Origin: Ifrita kowaldi
Lineage: Eukaryota > Chordata > Aves > Passeriformes > Cinclosomatidae
DNA: 64,000 nucleotides
Direction: 5' to 3'
Assembly: GCA_013398055.1 (NCBI GenBank)
Contig: VZRS01009607.1
Location: forward strand, 339,520 to 403,519
The notes below the pieces were generated by a model that saw only the letters and a program-made list of their open reading frames with translations, ran no database searches and was not told where the DNA came from. The translations under genes were made by a program, and so were the position numbers. Positions 37,797 to 50,597 of the stretch are shown here, piece after piece; position 1 is the first letter of the stretch; each line of letters starts with the position of its first letter.

Positions 37797-40510
37797 TAAG
37801 GAGAAATTGTAAAGGATATTTCTGTCTGGGGGGCAGCTGGATATTATCACGATGAGGCCATGCAAACATATAAATATCTGAGATGAGAAGGAAGAAGATG
37901 AAATGAAACGGATGGAAACATTTGTGCTGTCAGTAAGATGAAAGAATAAAATCGTGGGTGCAACAGAAATGATTCTTTAAATTAAACCCATATCCTCAGC
38001 ATCATATTTAATATCCTCACCACTAACCTGCCCAGGCCTTGCACTTCATTTCTCATTTGACAGCACTGCCCACTTGAACACTGATACAGCTATTTACTGC
38101 CCAATAAAATGCTTCTATACATTTTAATTATAACCCTGTGGCTTCAAGTTGTGTTTGTAAAAAAGGCATTAATTTCTATTCTCTGTATGACCAATTTAAT
38201 CCCAGAATTAACTCCAGGCAGTTACTGCATTTAAGCACAATAGGATTGTGATTCTTTAATTCAGACCTGTCTCATTTTATCAATATTCTCCAAATAGTTA
38301 TTTTCAGCCCCTCTATACTTTCAAACTACAGGTACACAATAATTGTTTAAAATAAGCAAACAGGAGACTGCAATTAGTTTTCTAGTAAAGCATTTCCTGA
38401 AGAACAATAATTATTACAAACTATTGCCAAGAAGTTAAACTATTAAAATAAGTTCCCTTGGAATTTTTTACCAGACGGCAAAATTCATAAACTATCTCTT
38501 AAAAAAAAAAATCCTTAAAAACTCTAGGACATTTGTAAGCAACGGTGATGAGAAATATGTAATTTATGGCATATGCTTTGGAGCTGGAAAAAACCCTTTT
38601 TTGACCAAGGCAATTACAGACTTCTCTAGCAACAGAAACAGCCACCTCCTCAGAAAGGCAGCTTTCCCTCTGCAGGTAGGTACAACAATCCTTTCAGAAC
38701 TGGCACCCAGATGGGGTCTAAATTCCAGCAAGCCTCTAAAGGAGCCAGTATTGAGAGTCCACAGCCCCCAGCCCAGTGTCTGAGGCAGGAATACATTCAC
38801 AAGTGTTGTGCTCAATATCTGCGTGCAGAAAGAAAAGAAGGGTTTGGAACTTATCACAATTTACAACCAGACCCCCAAATATTTAGTCTGAAATGGTATT
38901 AGTTACTTGCTTGTTGTTAAACAAAGAAGAGCTGAATTGCTCTAATGGTTCCATTAATTTTGTCCTGGTGCTACTGGACTGCAGGAGACACCAAAGGTCA
39001 GAGTGCTCTGCATCTGAGGGTTTGGAGATGTGATTATGGAAAGAAGAATGTTAATGTTAACAATCATGAGGTAAGTGCAAAGAAGATAAGGCTCACTTAT
39101 CTCTTTCTTGTGCATTCCTGCTTTTATCTCCTCGAAGTCCTTTCCCTGTCTGATCTGCAGAGGTGATCTCTTCACCCTGCTAAATCATCCTTATCAAGCC
39201 TCCTGAATGCAATAACCTCTTTGGCACATTACCTATCTTTTAGGATTTGTATTTAATATATTGTGTTCTTCTTTCTTTCTTCCCTTCCTAGGAGGTTACT
39301 CTAGAGCTCAGGATTGCTGGATTACTGATTGATTTCACAATTACTTTGTGCTGTGGGTTGTTTTCATCTGTGTGGCCAACTGTTGCAAGAAGTAAAAAGA
39401 GAGAAAATATCCCTTTTTCCTTCCTCCCTCTCTCTCACACACACATAGACAGAGTTTATTTCATTATGCACACACTATTTCAGGTTGGAAAAGCTTCAGC
39501 GTTCCTGATATATTTATAAGACAAAAGAGAATTCTGCACAAACCAGATTCACCATCAGACAAATGACCTTAATCCTCTCTGTCCGTGTGGTTGCAGTGTG
39601 TAGGATAAGTTTGTCTGCTACCTGTGCAGTTAAGGTTGTCTCCCAAGCACCAGCACTCAGGTGTTCTTTTAAGAAGCACAAAAATTATGCTAAATAATAG
39701 TGGTGGTGGAGGACCCCCCTGAAAAGGGAACTCTTCCATGCTGTAAAGGCAAGTATGTCCAAAATTAATGCTCAATCCAGTTTAAAAGTGTTTTCTCCTC
39801 TTGATTTAGGGCAGGTTTGTACAGAACTCTCACATCAGTGTGGGACTGGGCAGCAGCACTCCAGGGATTGGGATGTGCCCAGTGCCTCATGACTCTGTCT
39901 TTGCAGTTCATTATTAACAGGGCCAAGCAGGGTTGCTGAGGATTGGAGAGGGAAGGTCAGGGTGACTTCCCCTGATGGAGACAGGGATCAATACCTGGCT
40001 GGGCGAGACAAAAAAACTGCTTCTCTGCAGAGAAACCAAGATTTCACACTGCAACTAGTTACTGAAAATTGATATTGAATGTTCCCAGCAGGAATATTTT
40101 CTTGTTAAACACTTAATTGGGAGCTGTAACATCAAAAACAACAAAGTGGGTTTTATTTGGATTCTTACACAGGTCAAAAATAGGCACTGATTTTTAATAA
40201 AAAAAATCCTTTTCACCAGAAACTTGATTGTATTTTCAAACTGTTAGCATGAAAGAGCTAAAACAGGCAATGCAGAAACAGCTGAGCAATACATCTGCCT
40301 ACACTTTTTCATATATTTACCTTTCTGTGTTGAACCACACAAGGCAGCTGTGTCTGAAGGCAGCTTTGTCCCTCAGACTCCGCTGGCCATGCTCAGTTTG
40401 AGGGCAGCGAGGGCCCGTGGCTCTGTGTGTGCTGTGTGAGATGTCCAGGCACAGGCGAGCACAGGGCAGGGAAGGGAGGTGGCTCCTCTGCAGCCTCGGA
40501 CACTTGCAGG
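37797..40510. other. Spacer between the duplicated 300-bp segments
   Basis: Mostly unique AT-rich sequence. 38090-38480 is very AT-rich and stop-dense. A pyrimidine tract lies at about 39269-39292 and a CT/CA microsatellite at about 39416-39447. I recognise no gene. Confidence 0.5.
39416..39447. repeat. Pyrimidine (CT)n/(CA)n microsatellite
   Basis: TTCC-type units grade into CTCTCTCT and then CACACACACA. It is short and imperfect. Confidence 0.8.
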
Positions 40511-40815
40511 GTGCCCCAGGAAGCAGAAATGCCCTCATGTGGACACTGGCACAGGGGACAGAAGTGCCCTGCACCTGAGTTTGCAGCGCTCCAAAGCAGC
40601 TCCTTTGCCAATGCACACACACAGCTCTGTAGTGCACTTTGAACACACCCTACAGACAAACTCCATGTCTGTGATTTACCTTTCCCTCTGTAACTGAGTC
40701 ACAGCCATCCTTACACAGCACATCCACTCACTCACTCACATAAACAAACACATGCAGGAATGAAAAGCTGTGAATTAATCAAGATACTTCCCTGAAGACT
40801 CTGAAAGAAGAAAGC
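40511..40815 (+). repeat. 300-bp direct duplication, copy B
   Basis: Second copy of 37501-37796, about 3.0 kb downstream in direct orientation. The flanks differ completely on both sides, so the boundaries are sharp: the left edge is at GTGCCCCAGG and the right edge just after CTGAAAGAAGAAA. Differences include a small deletion near 40550, several single-base changes, and extra CACA/ACATGC bases near 40735-40755. Frames on both strands (up to 109 codons) are incidental. Confidence 0.92.
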
Positions 40816-43591
40816 AAGAAAAGTGCTTCCTTTCCTCTTCCATCAATTCTGTGACCCTCCTTGCTCAGCCCAGGCTCAGCTTGGCCCCTGCAGCCCCTCA
40901 TTTCTGCAGCACCATCGCTGTCAGCCCTGAGCTGTGTAACTTTGCTGCTGCTCTGTGCGTTCCTCACCTGTTATCTGCTGAGACACCATCTCTGCCCTTC
41001 CCTCCTTCACGGGGCTGCTCTTGCACTATAATACCAGTTAAAGACGTGATTATCAGCTGAGCAAGAGCACTATATCCCAGCAGAGTAATTTGTTTCCACT
41101 TTAAAAAGACACTTGATAATAATGCACTGCACACAGTCCCCCAGTCCAGAGTGAGTGACAGAGGCTTTCAGTGAGGGAATCAAAGCTGTTCTTCACAGAG
41201 CAGGGACTCCCCACAGCTCCCAGGTACGGAACCTCCCCGGCAGGGAGCCAGCTCTGTGCTTGGGACACTCAATTCATGCCTTTAGACCATTATTCCGCTT
41301 GCTAATGACTCCTACAAAGAGATATACAGTGCATTTAGCTGTAGAGAATTAAGGATCCTTTTAACACCAAGCCTGCTCCATTGTAGATGGGACAAGTAAA
41401 GAGTTAACTGAAAAATCAGCTGCCATGGAAGCATTTTTGTTGCTATCTCCAGTGCCCACATTTAAGACAGATTGAAAACAAAACCAAACCAAATAAATAA
41501 AACCGACGTAAAACCCATGGAATGTTTCTTAAAAAACACAATTTTTGAAAATAAAGTCACGTATTTGGGTGGAAAAAGAAGAGAGAATTAGTCCTTCCAC
41601 ATAGTGGAGGGACTTTGGCCCTAATCATAACAGCACCAGGATAAATGTGACACCTGAGGTCTGGGGCCCATCTGCCCCCGGGGCTGGAACACAGGATCAG
41701 GAGAGGCCAAAACTCACAGCCTTGCACCATCTGAACAGACACCAACAAACACACTGCTCTGAAAAGAAATCCCAAGAATTTGCCTCGGTGGGGGGAATTG
41801 CCATGCAATATATGAGGATTTCCTGTACTTCAAAGACAAAAAAGCACTTTGGATTTCCTTGGTATTTATGATAATATAAACAAAGGCTCAACAGCTCACC
41901 AGAAGAAATGAATTCTATATCTTCACCTCCACAATGCTGTAACTGGTGCTTTTTTAATTCATAGACAGCCTTCCTATGTGATTCATTAAGAGCATTGAGA
42001 AATAGAATTTTGGTAGTTTTACCATTTTTGTGCCATGTTCCACAGTGAACTGTAAAGTGGTAAAACAAGAATGATTTAGAGATGTATTAGCATAATAATT
42101 AGAAGCCTAGAAGTCTTTATAGTGTTTTTAATATTTATGCTTGATAAATATTGCTCTATTTGTCAGTTTATGCAGTATGAAGTGAACCTTAATGTAAGAA
42201 GGTTGTTAGCATAAAATTAACATAATGAATAAAAACCAAAACACAAAGGTAATCAAAAATAACAGAGGTTATTTTCTCTTGCCTCCCTCAAAGGACATAC
42301 TTTACACCCAAAAATCTGTGTTATGGAAAACAAATTCCATTTAAATTAATTATGAGGTTCTATTACAGTTGTGAAAAATGGATATCTTTTACCAGTTCTT
42401 CCAGAAACTGCTTTTTTTGTCTCTCTCAAACTTTCACACAGCCCAGCCTCTTAAAGAATGGGATCATTGTGGTCACATGGCTTAGGAAAAATGAATTTTA
42501 GAAAAGGACATTTGTCCAACGTAGCAAGACCCTTTTGCTCTGAGCTGAGGAGGAGAGGAAAATGTCACAAAACCAAAAGGACAGAGCACAGGTTCATGCC
42601 TGCAGACACCAAGAGAAAACAGCAAACAGCAACAGGAAATGACAGAATTATCTGTACTGAGATTTCTGTCAGCCAAAGCATTACTTTTGAACATCTGAAG
42701 TTTTAGGGGAATACAACATTTGAAGCCTGAATTCTGTACTCCAAAGCTCATGGAGCCCAAGTCTGACTCCAGAAACCTGACACTCATCTTCGCTGCCTCG
42801 TACAGCTCCTGGTGATGCTCAAATCTCTCTTTTCCTCCTCCCTCAGCTCCAGTTCCCAGAAGCTTGTCCTGCAGCAGTGAGACTGTGGCTCTATGAGCCC
42901 TCTTTGGGATGTGGGGAATTGGCCCAGCAGGGCTGGGAGCTGGGAGAGGTGGAGGGAATGGAGAGGCTCCAAACCACTCCTTAAGCTCCTCAGAGAGGGC
43001 CCACATCAGGTTTGTGAGGGAAACATTGTGAAACTGGTTAAACCTGGCTGAAAGCGGCTTCAAAACTCTTAAGCCACTTTTCCTTGGGAATAAAGGCAAG
43101 AGGCAGTTAAGCTTCCTTGTGCTGGAGAAGCTGAAACAGCAGCAGACATCTGTGCAGGATACACATCAACACTGACAACTGCGGCCTGAGAACGGGAGAG
43201 CAGCCTTGGATGGGCTTTGGGAAGAGCTGTGAGAGGCAAACGGGGAGAGGCTGTGCACACAGACAGCTCCAGCCCTCCCATTTCATTCCCTGAGGGATAA
43301 GGATTGCCTGGACTCAGATCAGTGTCCTCCCTACTCCTCCTTTACCTCAGCCCCGGCCCGCCAAGGAGGAGCCCCAGGAGCAGCCCATGGGAATCACTCT
43401 GGCAGCTCTGCGGGGCCTGGGGGGTTCCCAAAGCATTCCAGCCGTGTCTCCACATTTTCAATGCCTTCTGGAAGAACGGACATGAACATGTTTGTGCAAA
43501 GCCCAAACACTCTGAGGATGTGCCCACTGCTGCTCCCCATGTGCGGGACTCCCACGTAGGAAGGGAGGCCCGAGAGTCCTGGCCAGAAAGT
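40816..43591. other. Unique non-coding sequence with an anonymous long open frame
   Basis: No recognised gene. A 205-codon frame on the - strand (42482-43099) is the longest in non-repeat sequence here, but its translation shows no familiar domain and a second overlapping frame is open in its GC-rich half. 42080-42250 is AT-rich and stop-dense. An AAACC/AAATA low-complexity patch lies at about 41475-41503. Confidence 0.5.
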
Positions 43592-44464
43592 TGAAAAGAC
43601 GAGAGGAGGCCTTTGGTTCTTTGCTTCAGATTGTTGTTTTAATTAGCGTTATCAGAGAAACAGAGTGCTGGAGCGCAGCACCCTGCAGAGAGTTCAAAAG
43701 ATGAGCGCGGAAAAGGGAGCTTATAGCAAATTTTTGGCCCTTTTAAAGGTAAATGACCCAATAGAAGTTTGAAACGAAACATATTTTCACTTTTCTGCCA
43801 ATGCCCAACAAATCCAGCTCCTGCGTGGACAGGAACTGCGGAATTTTTCATCCAATCACTCTAAATCACTTCTGCCGCAAGACATGGAGGTGTAGAAGAA
43901 GAAGAAGAAGCCCTGGAGAACAACAGCTGTCCTCCATCTTGGCATTTTTAGCTTTTATCTATTTACTACATTAACAACCCCAAAACCTCTAAATTCTTCA
44001 CCTTGTGACACCACTACAAACTATTCTATCATCTGGTTCAAACCTTTCTAGATTCAAACTTCCCAGAGTGTTGGCAATTTTTTCCATGGACAGAGGTCAA
44101 AATAAGTGCCATCCAGGGGGGATAAATCCTTCAAGACTGGCAGGACAATATCTCCTGCACTTTGGGTACCAACACCCATGGGCACAGGGAAAGCCCGGGA
44201 AGTGCAATCCCAGGAAGCCATGTGAGGATACTCAGAGACTTCACTCCAAGCCACTCTCCACAACTCAACTCTCCCTGTCGCTCAAAAAGGGCTCCTGGCT
44301 CAAGCCTCCACCCTCATCTGCCTTTTCTGACCCCTCCCCAATCTCCAGGATGAAAATACAGGTGCAACAAGTTATACTGAAATTTTTTCTAGCCAAAAAA
44401 TTACCACGTTCTTGACATTTCTGCGGTAGTTGGTGCAAGGATCCAGGTCCTAAAGTCACTCACA
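43592..44464 (-). mobile_element. Endogenous retrovirus LTR, reverse orientation
   Basis: On the - strand the promoter-proximal part has classic LTR layout. A TTTAAAAGGGCC block and a CTATAAGC TATA-like box (complement of about 43721-43726) are followed within 80 bases by an ATTAAA poly(A) signal (complement of 43638-43643), then U5-like sequence up to about 43592. A GAA microsatellite at 43894-43910 lies inside U3. The layout and wording (for example AAAATGCCAAGATGGAGGAC on the - strand) resemble LTRs I associate with songbird ERVs, but I cannot assign a named family. The U3 edge is uncertain: it may stop near 44010 or extend to about 44464. AAAG near both outer ends is a weak hint of a target-site duplication. 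A 136-codon + frame (44005-44415) within it is antisense and not a viral gene. Confidence 0.65.
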
Positions 44465-47400
44465 AAGCTGGATCTCCTTGGCAACACGTGCAGTAAAACA
44501 CAGCTTGGAATTATTGCTTTTTTCTAATATTATTATTATTATTTTACCCCCTATAGTATGAGTCATCAGAAGGAAATTGTTGGTTCACGCTGAAAATTTC
44601 TGATCCTTTTCATAGCAGCAGTATTTGTAAGATATCCTAATTACCAATGTAAGGATTTATGGAAAGGATCTGGAAATAATAGAAATAAGCCTTTTAACAG
44701 GCACAGTAATTATGCAGACACAACAGATGCTAATAACAACTTCATTTCTGTGGAAGAATGATTAAGGTTTAAAAGTACAATAACAGAGAGGCGTAAGAGG
44801 AGTACAAGGAGGTGTAGATGACACAGGCAATCTATGTGTGATCACAATTACTAATTTAAAAAGAACTTTCACACTAAAATAATCCCAAAACCATCTTCTC
44901 AACAGCAATCTGTTTGCCTTTCATGCTGTTTTCCTGCTGCCTGTTGCCCTGGTTCAGCTATTTACCACTTCTGTTTCCTGTCATAGGCAAATAACAGAGC
45001 AGGTGTCGAACTAGAGTCTTTAATATCTGCTTGCTAATAATTCTCCCAGAATTACTCTGAATACTTTAAATATTTGTTTCCAGCCTCCTGGTAAACTTGA
45101 CTCATTGCATATCAAACTTTTTTCAGCAGCTTCCTCGGAGTCAGGAGCTGTTTGTCACAGGGTCCTGCAGCTCTCTGCAGGTGTGGGAAGTTCCAGAGCA
45201 GAAGTGGTTCTGTGTCAGCAATGCCTCAGTGGACCCTTCTGAAAAACACACACAGAACAAGAGATAAGGCTTTAAATTACCCCTGAGCTCAGGGTTTAAT
45301 GGAATGAGTGGTGGAATTAAAGTTCATGGCTCCACTTGTGTCAGTGCTAGACTTTCTGTTAAGTTCAAAAATTGTTCATTAAGATAATTAAAGTTCTGGG
45401 CCATCTCACCCATCCATCAGTCTTCCTTCTGAGCACTTAACAGTTATTGCTGAATAGACTCTGAAATAACCCATTAACTCAGCACAGGTTTGCCAGAAAT
45501 TATAGGTGCTTTGAGATGGCTGGGAATGGAAGGTGGCACATAAATCAAAGGCATTGTCATCATCTGATGCTCCTAAAGCCTGCTCTGGAGTTACCTCAGC
45601 CGTTAAGGGCTGGTAGCACAGCCTTTTGCATTGGAAGATGGGGCTTCAATTCATTTCCAAGATCAAAAAGGGAGGTGATGAATCTGACAGAACAGAAGAG
45701 ATCCTGGCGAGGGGTGCCAGAGCCAGAAGTATTTATGGAGCTGTCCTTCAGAGCAGAGCTGGGAGTCATAAACCTGCTAAAGACATTTTCACATCAAACC
45801 ATTTCCTCCCCAAATGTCCACACAAAAAACCAGCTCAGCAAATTCCAGAGCATGCTGGAAGAAAGATTCAGCCCCGTGCACACAATATTTTTGGGAATAC
45901 TGCACACCTCCTCCTCACGCTATCAGCCCCGGAAGCAACTGAGAGGAAAATTACTCAGAGCACTCTGTATTGAAGTGTTCTAGGGCTTCTCTCAGTTACT
46001 CAGTGACACAGAGGGTTGCAGGCATCCAGCACACCAGAGTCAGCTGTAAAACAGGCACTGCCAGCACTGTGTCTGTGGTACTTTTGAATTTAGCATGAAC
46101 TCGCCTCTTGATAATTTTTTTTCAGTGTCTTCACTGAAATTGGCCACTAAAGGGGATTCTTTTCACGCCAGCTGCCCTGGTAACTCGGACAAGGTTCTCC
46201 AGCGCAAAGCTGATTTGGATAGAGATGTACAAGCAGCGCCACAATCCAGATGCCAGCTCACAGGGAAATGTCACGACGATTTAAGGAGTGCTGTGTTCAC
46301 TCCTGCCTGCTGTGGGTTAACCCTGGGAGGGCAGATCAGGTCCCTGAGTCCTCTCAGATTGCAACTTTCCCACCATCTAGTGGCTGAAGAGTTACAGCTA
46401 ATAAAAACTCTTCACAGCCCTGTACCTCATGGAGGGGTTTTTAATTTTTTGTCTTTTAATAAGGCTTCTTGTTTTATGAAGAAAGCACCAAGCAGAGCTA
46501 TTTTACAGCTGCCATTTTCTGCTTCAGCCTCTATGTCTTCATGTTAGAAGTTTCTTACTCCTGATTCACAGGAGACAGGAGCCCTGAATAAACCCTTGGG
46601 TGATATTGGCCAGCAGAGGAAAACGAGCTTATTCCCAGTGGGGTATCAGCCTCACCAACTCGTGATACCCTAAATTAGGAATTGGTGCCTAAATCACTGC
46701 TGGATGCTACACTCAGCATAGAGAGGATGAACACCACAGCAGGCAGATCATGTCAGAAATATCCTATTTGAGAAGACTTTGGGAGCTGCTAGGACAGGTT
46801 TGGGAGGGTGTCCCCATCTGCTGGGCCTCCCCTGGTCTCACACAAGCCCTGGGACAGCACTTGGACATGCAGGGTAAGCTGGGAGCTGTGGGTTTCTGCA
46901 CAGCTCCATCTGAACATATCCAGACATATTCATGGAATTCAAACTTCAATTACGGCTCCGTACTTTGAGAAATGTGCTGCAGAGATGTCAAAAAGGACGC
47001 TTTCAACTGATGGCAAATGCTGGCTTTATATATATCCTTCAAATGAGTGTCCTAAATCTGTTCTGTGAGCACACACAAAGAGTGGATATTAGCATTTCTG
47101 GTATTTCCTGAGATTAATCCTGGGAGTGTTTACAGAAAGCTATGAAAATAAGACACAGATCTGGCTTTCTGTTGTTCCCTGGCAAACTTAGCAGGAGCAG
47201 CCCATGAAATGCTCAGTCATGCTCTATTCCGTGACAGATTTTTGCAGGAGTTAAAAAGTACAAAAAAATAATGCTGTTTTTCCAAGATGTCTCAGTAGTT
47301 TGTGCTGAAAGCAACAGCCAGTGTGAGGAACCAGCCACTTCCTTCCGTGTTTCCAGGTAAACAGTGGCAGCCAGTAGCTCTCAGCTGCTTCCTTGTGGTG

Positions 47401-48634
47401 GAAGAAGCAGTGTGAGGAGAAGGCTTTCCATGGCCCATTCCACCTGGGCAGGCTGATGGTGCCCAAGAGCTCACCCCAGGCAGGTACTGAATGGCACTGC
47501 AGCACTGCAGTGGGCAAATATAACATAAGCAAATACAATGTTAGGGGGGAAAAAAACCCTTTAAATTGGTTTTGAAGTTCTCTAATTCAACCCTACTTGA
47601 AGGATTAAAACATTTAACTACCTTAAAGTAAAAAAGCAAAAGCTTTGCCAACCCTACAGGATGCATCAGGTCAAACTGCAGTGCAAACACTTCCCACCAG
47701 TTTTGGGGAAACGTTTGGGTAACTCCACTTTAAGTAGATTCCTCTGCAATATTTATGAACTCTGGCCATCATTTTCTAGTTCAAAAGTAACACAAGATCC
47801 ATCCCCTTTTCTGCTTGAATATAGAGGAGTATTTAAGGGTACAGCCAAAAGCAGTTCTTGGGAGTTGAGCTGCTGTAGACTCCCTCAGCAGAAGTCACAA
47901 GACTATTTCTTGTGGTCAAAAGCAATATTGAAAAATTATGATTAAATATCCACATGTCCCTTTCTGCCGACTGCTCTGCCAGTGGAATCACTTGTACTCT
48001 CAATTTTCTACTTTAGAGTTCTCAAAGCATCAGCATCTACCCTTACACTGAACTGAACATACACCAATTTCCAGCTCCTCCTGTCCTCCCTCCCATCTAT
48101 GACACTTCCATCTACTCTAATCTGTATTTTATTCATTGCAATGCTCTATGCTAGCATTTTTTGGCAGTGGTTTAGATGCAAACTCCACTCTAAAAGTGAG
48201 ACCTGGGCAAGGAAACACATTCACTTTCTTGCAGAGAGAAGGGAAGGAAAGAGCAGCCAAAAGGGTCCTTGATTTAGGGTGATGAGGGCCGTGTTTAGCA
48301 TTATTTTAATTTATTTGCAATAAAAGATTTTCAGCATTCTCTTCTGATAGCTCTGGGCATGTGAGGAAAAGGAATAGCAGAACTAATTGCAAATTAAATA
48401 TTGTGGATGACAGACATAAGGCAATCTCCTACCAAGAGTTCTTGGTACCTTACACGTTGTGTATCATCCTGTGAACTCCTCCCATGGCAAAAATAACTCA
48501 GGATATCAAACAGGAAATCTTGTTTGTAACTGACACAGAGATACAACTGAAACACTTCCACAAAGCTTTCACAAAGTCACTGAAAGAACAGACCAGCTTT
48601 GAGGGACCACTTGAGAACCAGCCTATAGAAACTA
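44465..48634. other. Unique non-coding sequence
   Basis: No recognised gene or transposon. A short (ATT)n microsatellite lies at 44527-44544. 44540-45120 is AT-rich and repeat-free. Frames of 155 codons (45516-45983) and 150 codons (46095-46547) on + have no recognisable domains and no supporting structure. Confidence 0.5.
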
Positions 48635-49120
48635 TGCCTTTTCGTGGTCTTAAAATCAAGAGTGAAACACGGTTAGAAGGGAAAAAGGGGTTTTACCTCG
48701 GTATTTATTTTAAGGATCCTTAGGTGCACCATGTCCAGGTGGAATGCACCCCAATGCTCACCTCACAATAGATCTGGTATCACATTATAGGTGTTACTAA
48801 TTAGCATATCTATCAAAGATTCCCCAATGAGAGGCTCGAGTGAGCCCCCCTCCCCAAGGAACCTTCCCTTGGATGGTTCTATCCCAGTTTACAAAATGTG
48901 TTCTGGAGAGGACCTTGGGGTCTGGGGCACTCTGATCCCTAACTATGAAGCCTCTAAAATGTTTTGTCTCCTGGCTTGACAAACAAGTTCAAGAATGTAG
49001 GCAAAAAGCACTAAGAATACAGAAGTTGTGAAAAGGTATAAAAGGGTGTGCCGGTTTGGCCAAAATCTAGCAATATATCCTCTGAGAGAAAAGAAAAGGC
49101 AAACAAACATCATGGCATCA
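48635..49120 (-). mobile_element. LTR of an endogenous retrovirus, inverted relative to 24181-24629
   Basis: Its reverse complement begins TGATGCCATGATG and ends CGAAAAGGCA, matching the copy at 24181-24629 almost base for base over about 390 bases (roughly 96% by eye). At 486 bases it is about 37 longer because it keeps a segment near its 5' end that the other copy lacks. The AATAAA signal is the complement of 48704-48709. A TATAAAAG word also occurs on the + strand at 49037-49044, so an opposite orientation cannot be excluded from promoter words alone. I found no target-site duplication: the flanks of the two ends do not match. No internal viral genes adjoin. Confidence 0.85.
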
Positions 49121-50597
49121 GAAATGTTATAATTGTTGACCACTTGATGATGTGTATTTTTCTTTTCAGAGTTTTGGCATTAACTGGCAATGCTCAATAG
49201 GGCACTGGGAGCCTTGGAGATTTCCTGATAATGATTCTGGGTGAGGAATGCAGCAGCTGGAGAGTGCAGACAGGACCTGAGCGCTGCAACCCCCCGGCAG
49301 CTGCCAAACCTGTACTGGGACTGGGGCTGCACTTTCAACATCCCCACTCTGCCTGTGCCACAGAGGGGGTCCTCTCTACCGGCCAAAAATCCACCAAGGA
49401 GGGACCATCTTTCAGGAGATACACAGAAAATGGTCTCAAGGCTGTTTGCTTTGCCTTGCCCATCCCAAGGCAGAGCCAGAACCACCAGCCTGTTCCAAGA
49501 CGGCCCTGGTGCGTTCTCCCTCCCAGTGCTGGTGCTTTTGTCCCTGAGGAAAAAAGAGAATCTGATTTAGAACCATCAAACACCAGCAGCTCCCAGCCAG
49601 CAGCCAGGTGAGTGTTCCCAACAAGGAACCCTGTCATCTGGGAAGCTGCCAGAGCCTCAGCACCCCCTCCCCGCTCCCTCGTCAGCACTTTGAAACAGCA
49701 AACTCTGGTTATGAACTGCTTTTGGAACCTGTGCTCTCGTCAGCAGATGAGGAATTAATCAGCAGTATTTCCTGATTTAAATAATGGATAAAGAACCCGG
49801 CACGTTGTTACAGAGAGCTCACCAACAAAAAAGTGGCAGAACTCATTTAATAAATTATTCACTCTGAATTCTTTTGCTAAATCTAATAGACAGTCCCTAT
49901 AGGTAGGGGAGGAGAGGGAGAACATTAGCAGGGTTTAGACGTACTTTAGAAATGTTCATGCCAATTGTATATAATTTTCAAGGTTAATGGCTTTTTGATA
50001 CATAATAATGGAACTCCCATTTATTGTACATATTCTAGTAGCAAAACCTGTTTCATTTGCATAATCATAAATTGCAGTCAAGCAATCCTCAGCGTGTGGT
50101 TATTCATTTGATGAAAATGTAAATTTCAATTTTATTTTTCTTCAATTGCACACACACTGCATTTACTGAATATGAGAAAAAGCACTTTAATTTAACCAAT
50201 GAATTCAGCTCATTACAACCTCTTAAGAACATTGAGTAGCCCAGAATTTTGGGACAAAATGCATTTTTAAGCAATGATTTACTATTAACTTATCTTTTTA
50301 TTTTATGTTTTAACACCTAGAAAAAGTTACTCTGTTTATTTTTATGCAAATAAATTCCTTTTAGGATGTGAAATTGCTCTGCTATTTTACATACAAAATT
50401 AGTGTAGTAGCATTAAAAAGAAAAGCACTCAATTAAAAAAAAATAAAGGCAGACATTTAAAGCTAACATCGAGTGAAATCCATGGAAAAAAATATAGTTT
50501 TTTGTGCTTGGGACCTAAAAGAGACTCTGATGTAAAAATGAATACTCATATCAACGGATCTGCTTACACAATTAGAATTTTGGCCTGGGTCTGTTGG

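Noticed and set aside
38985..39027. Third, degenerate copy of the 37501/40511 duplication
   Set aside because: Only about 40 bases align at around 75% (CAGAGTGCTCTGCATCTGAG versus the corresponding part of copy A); this could be chance.
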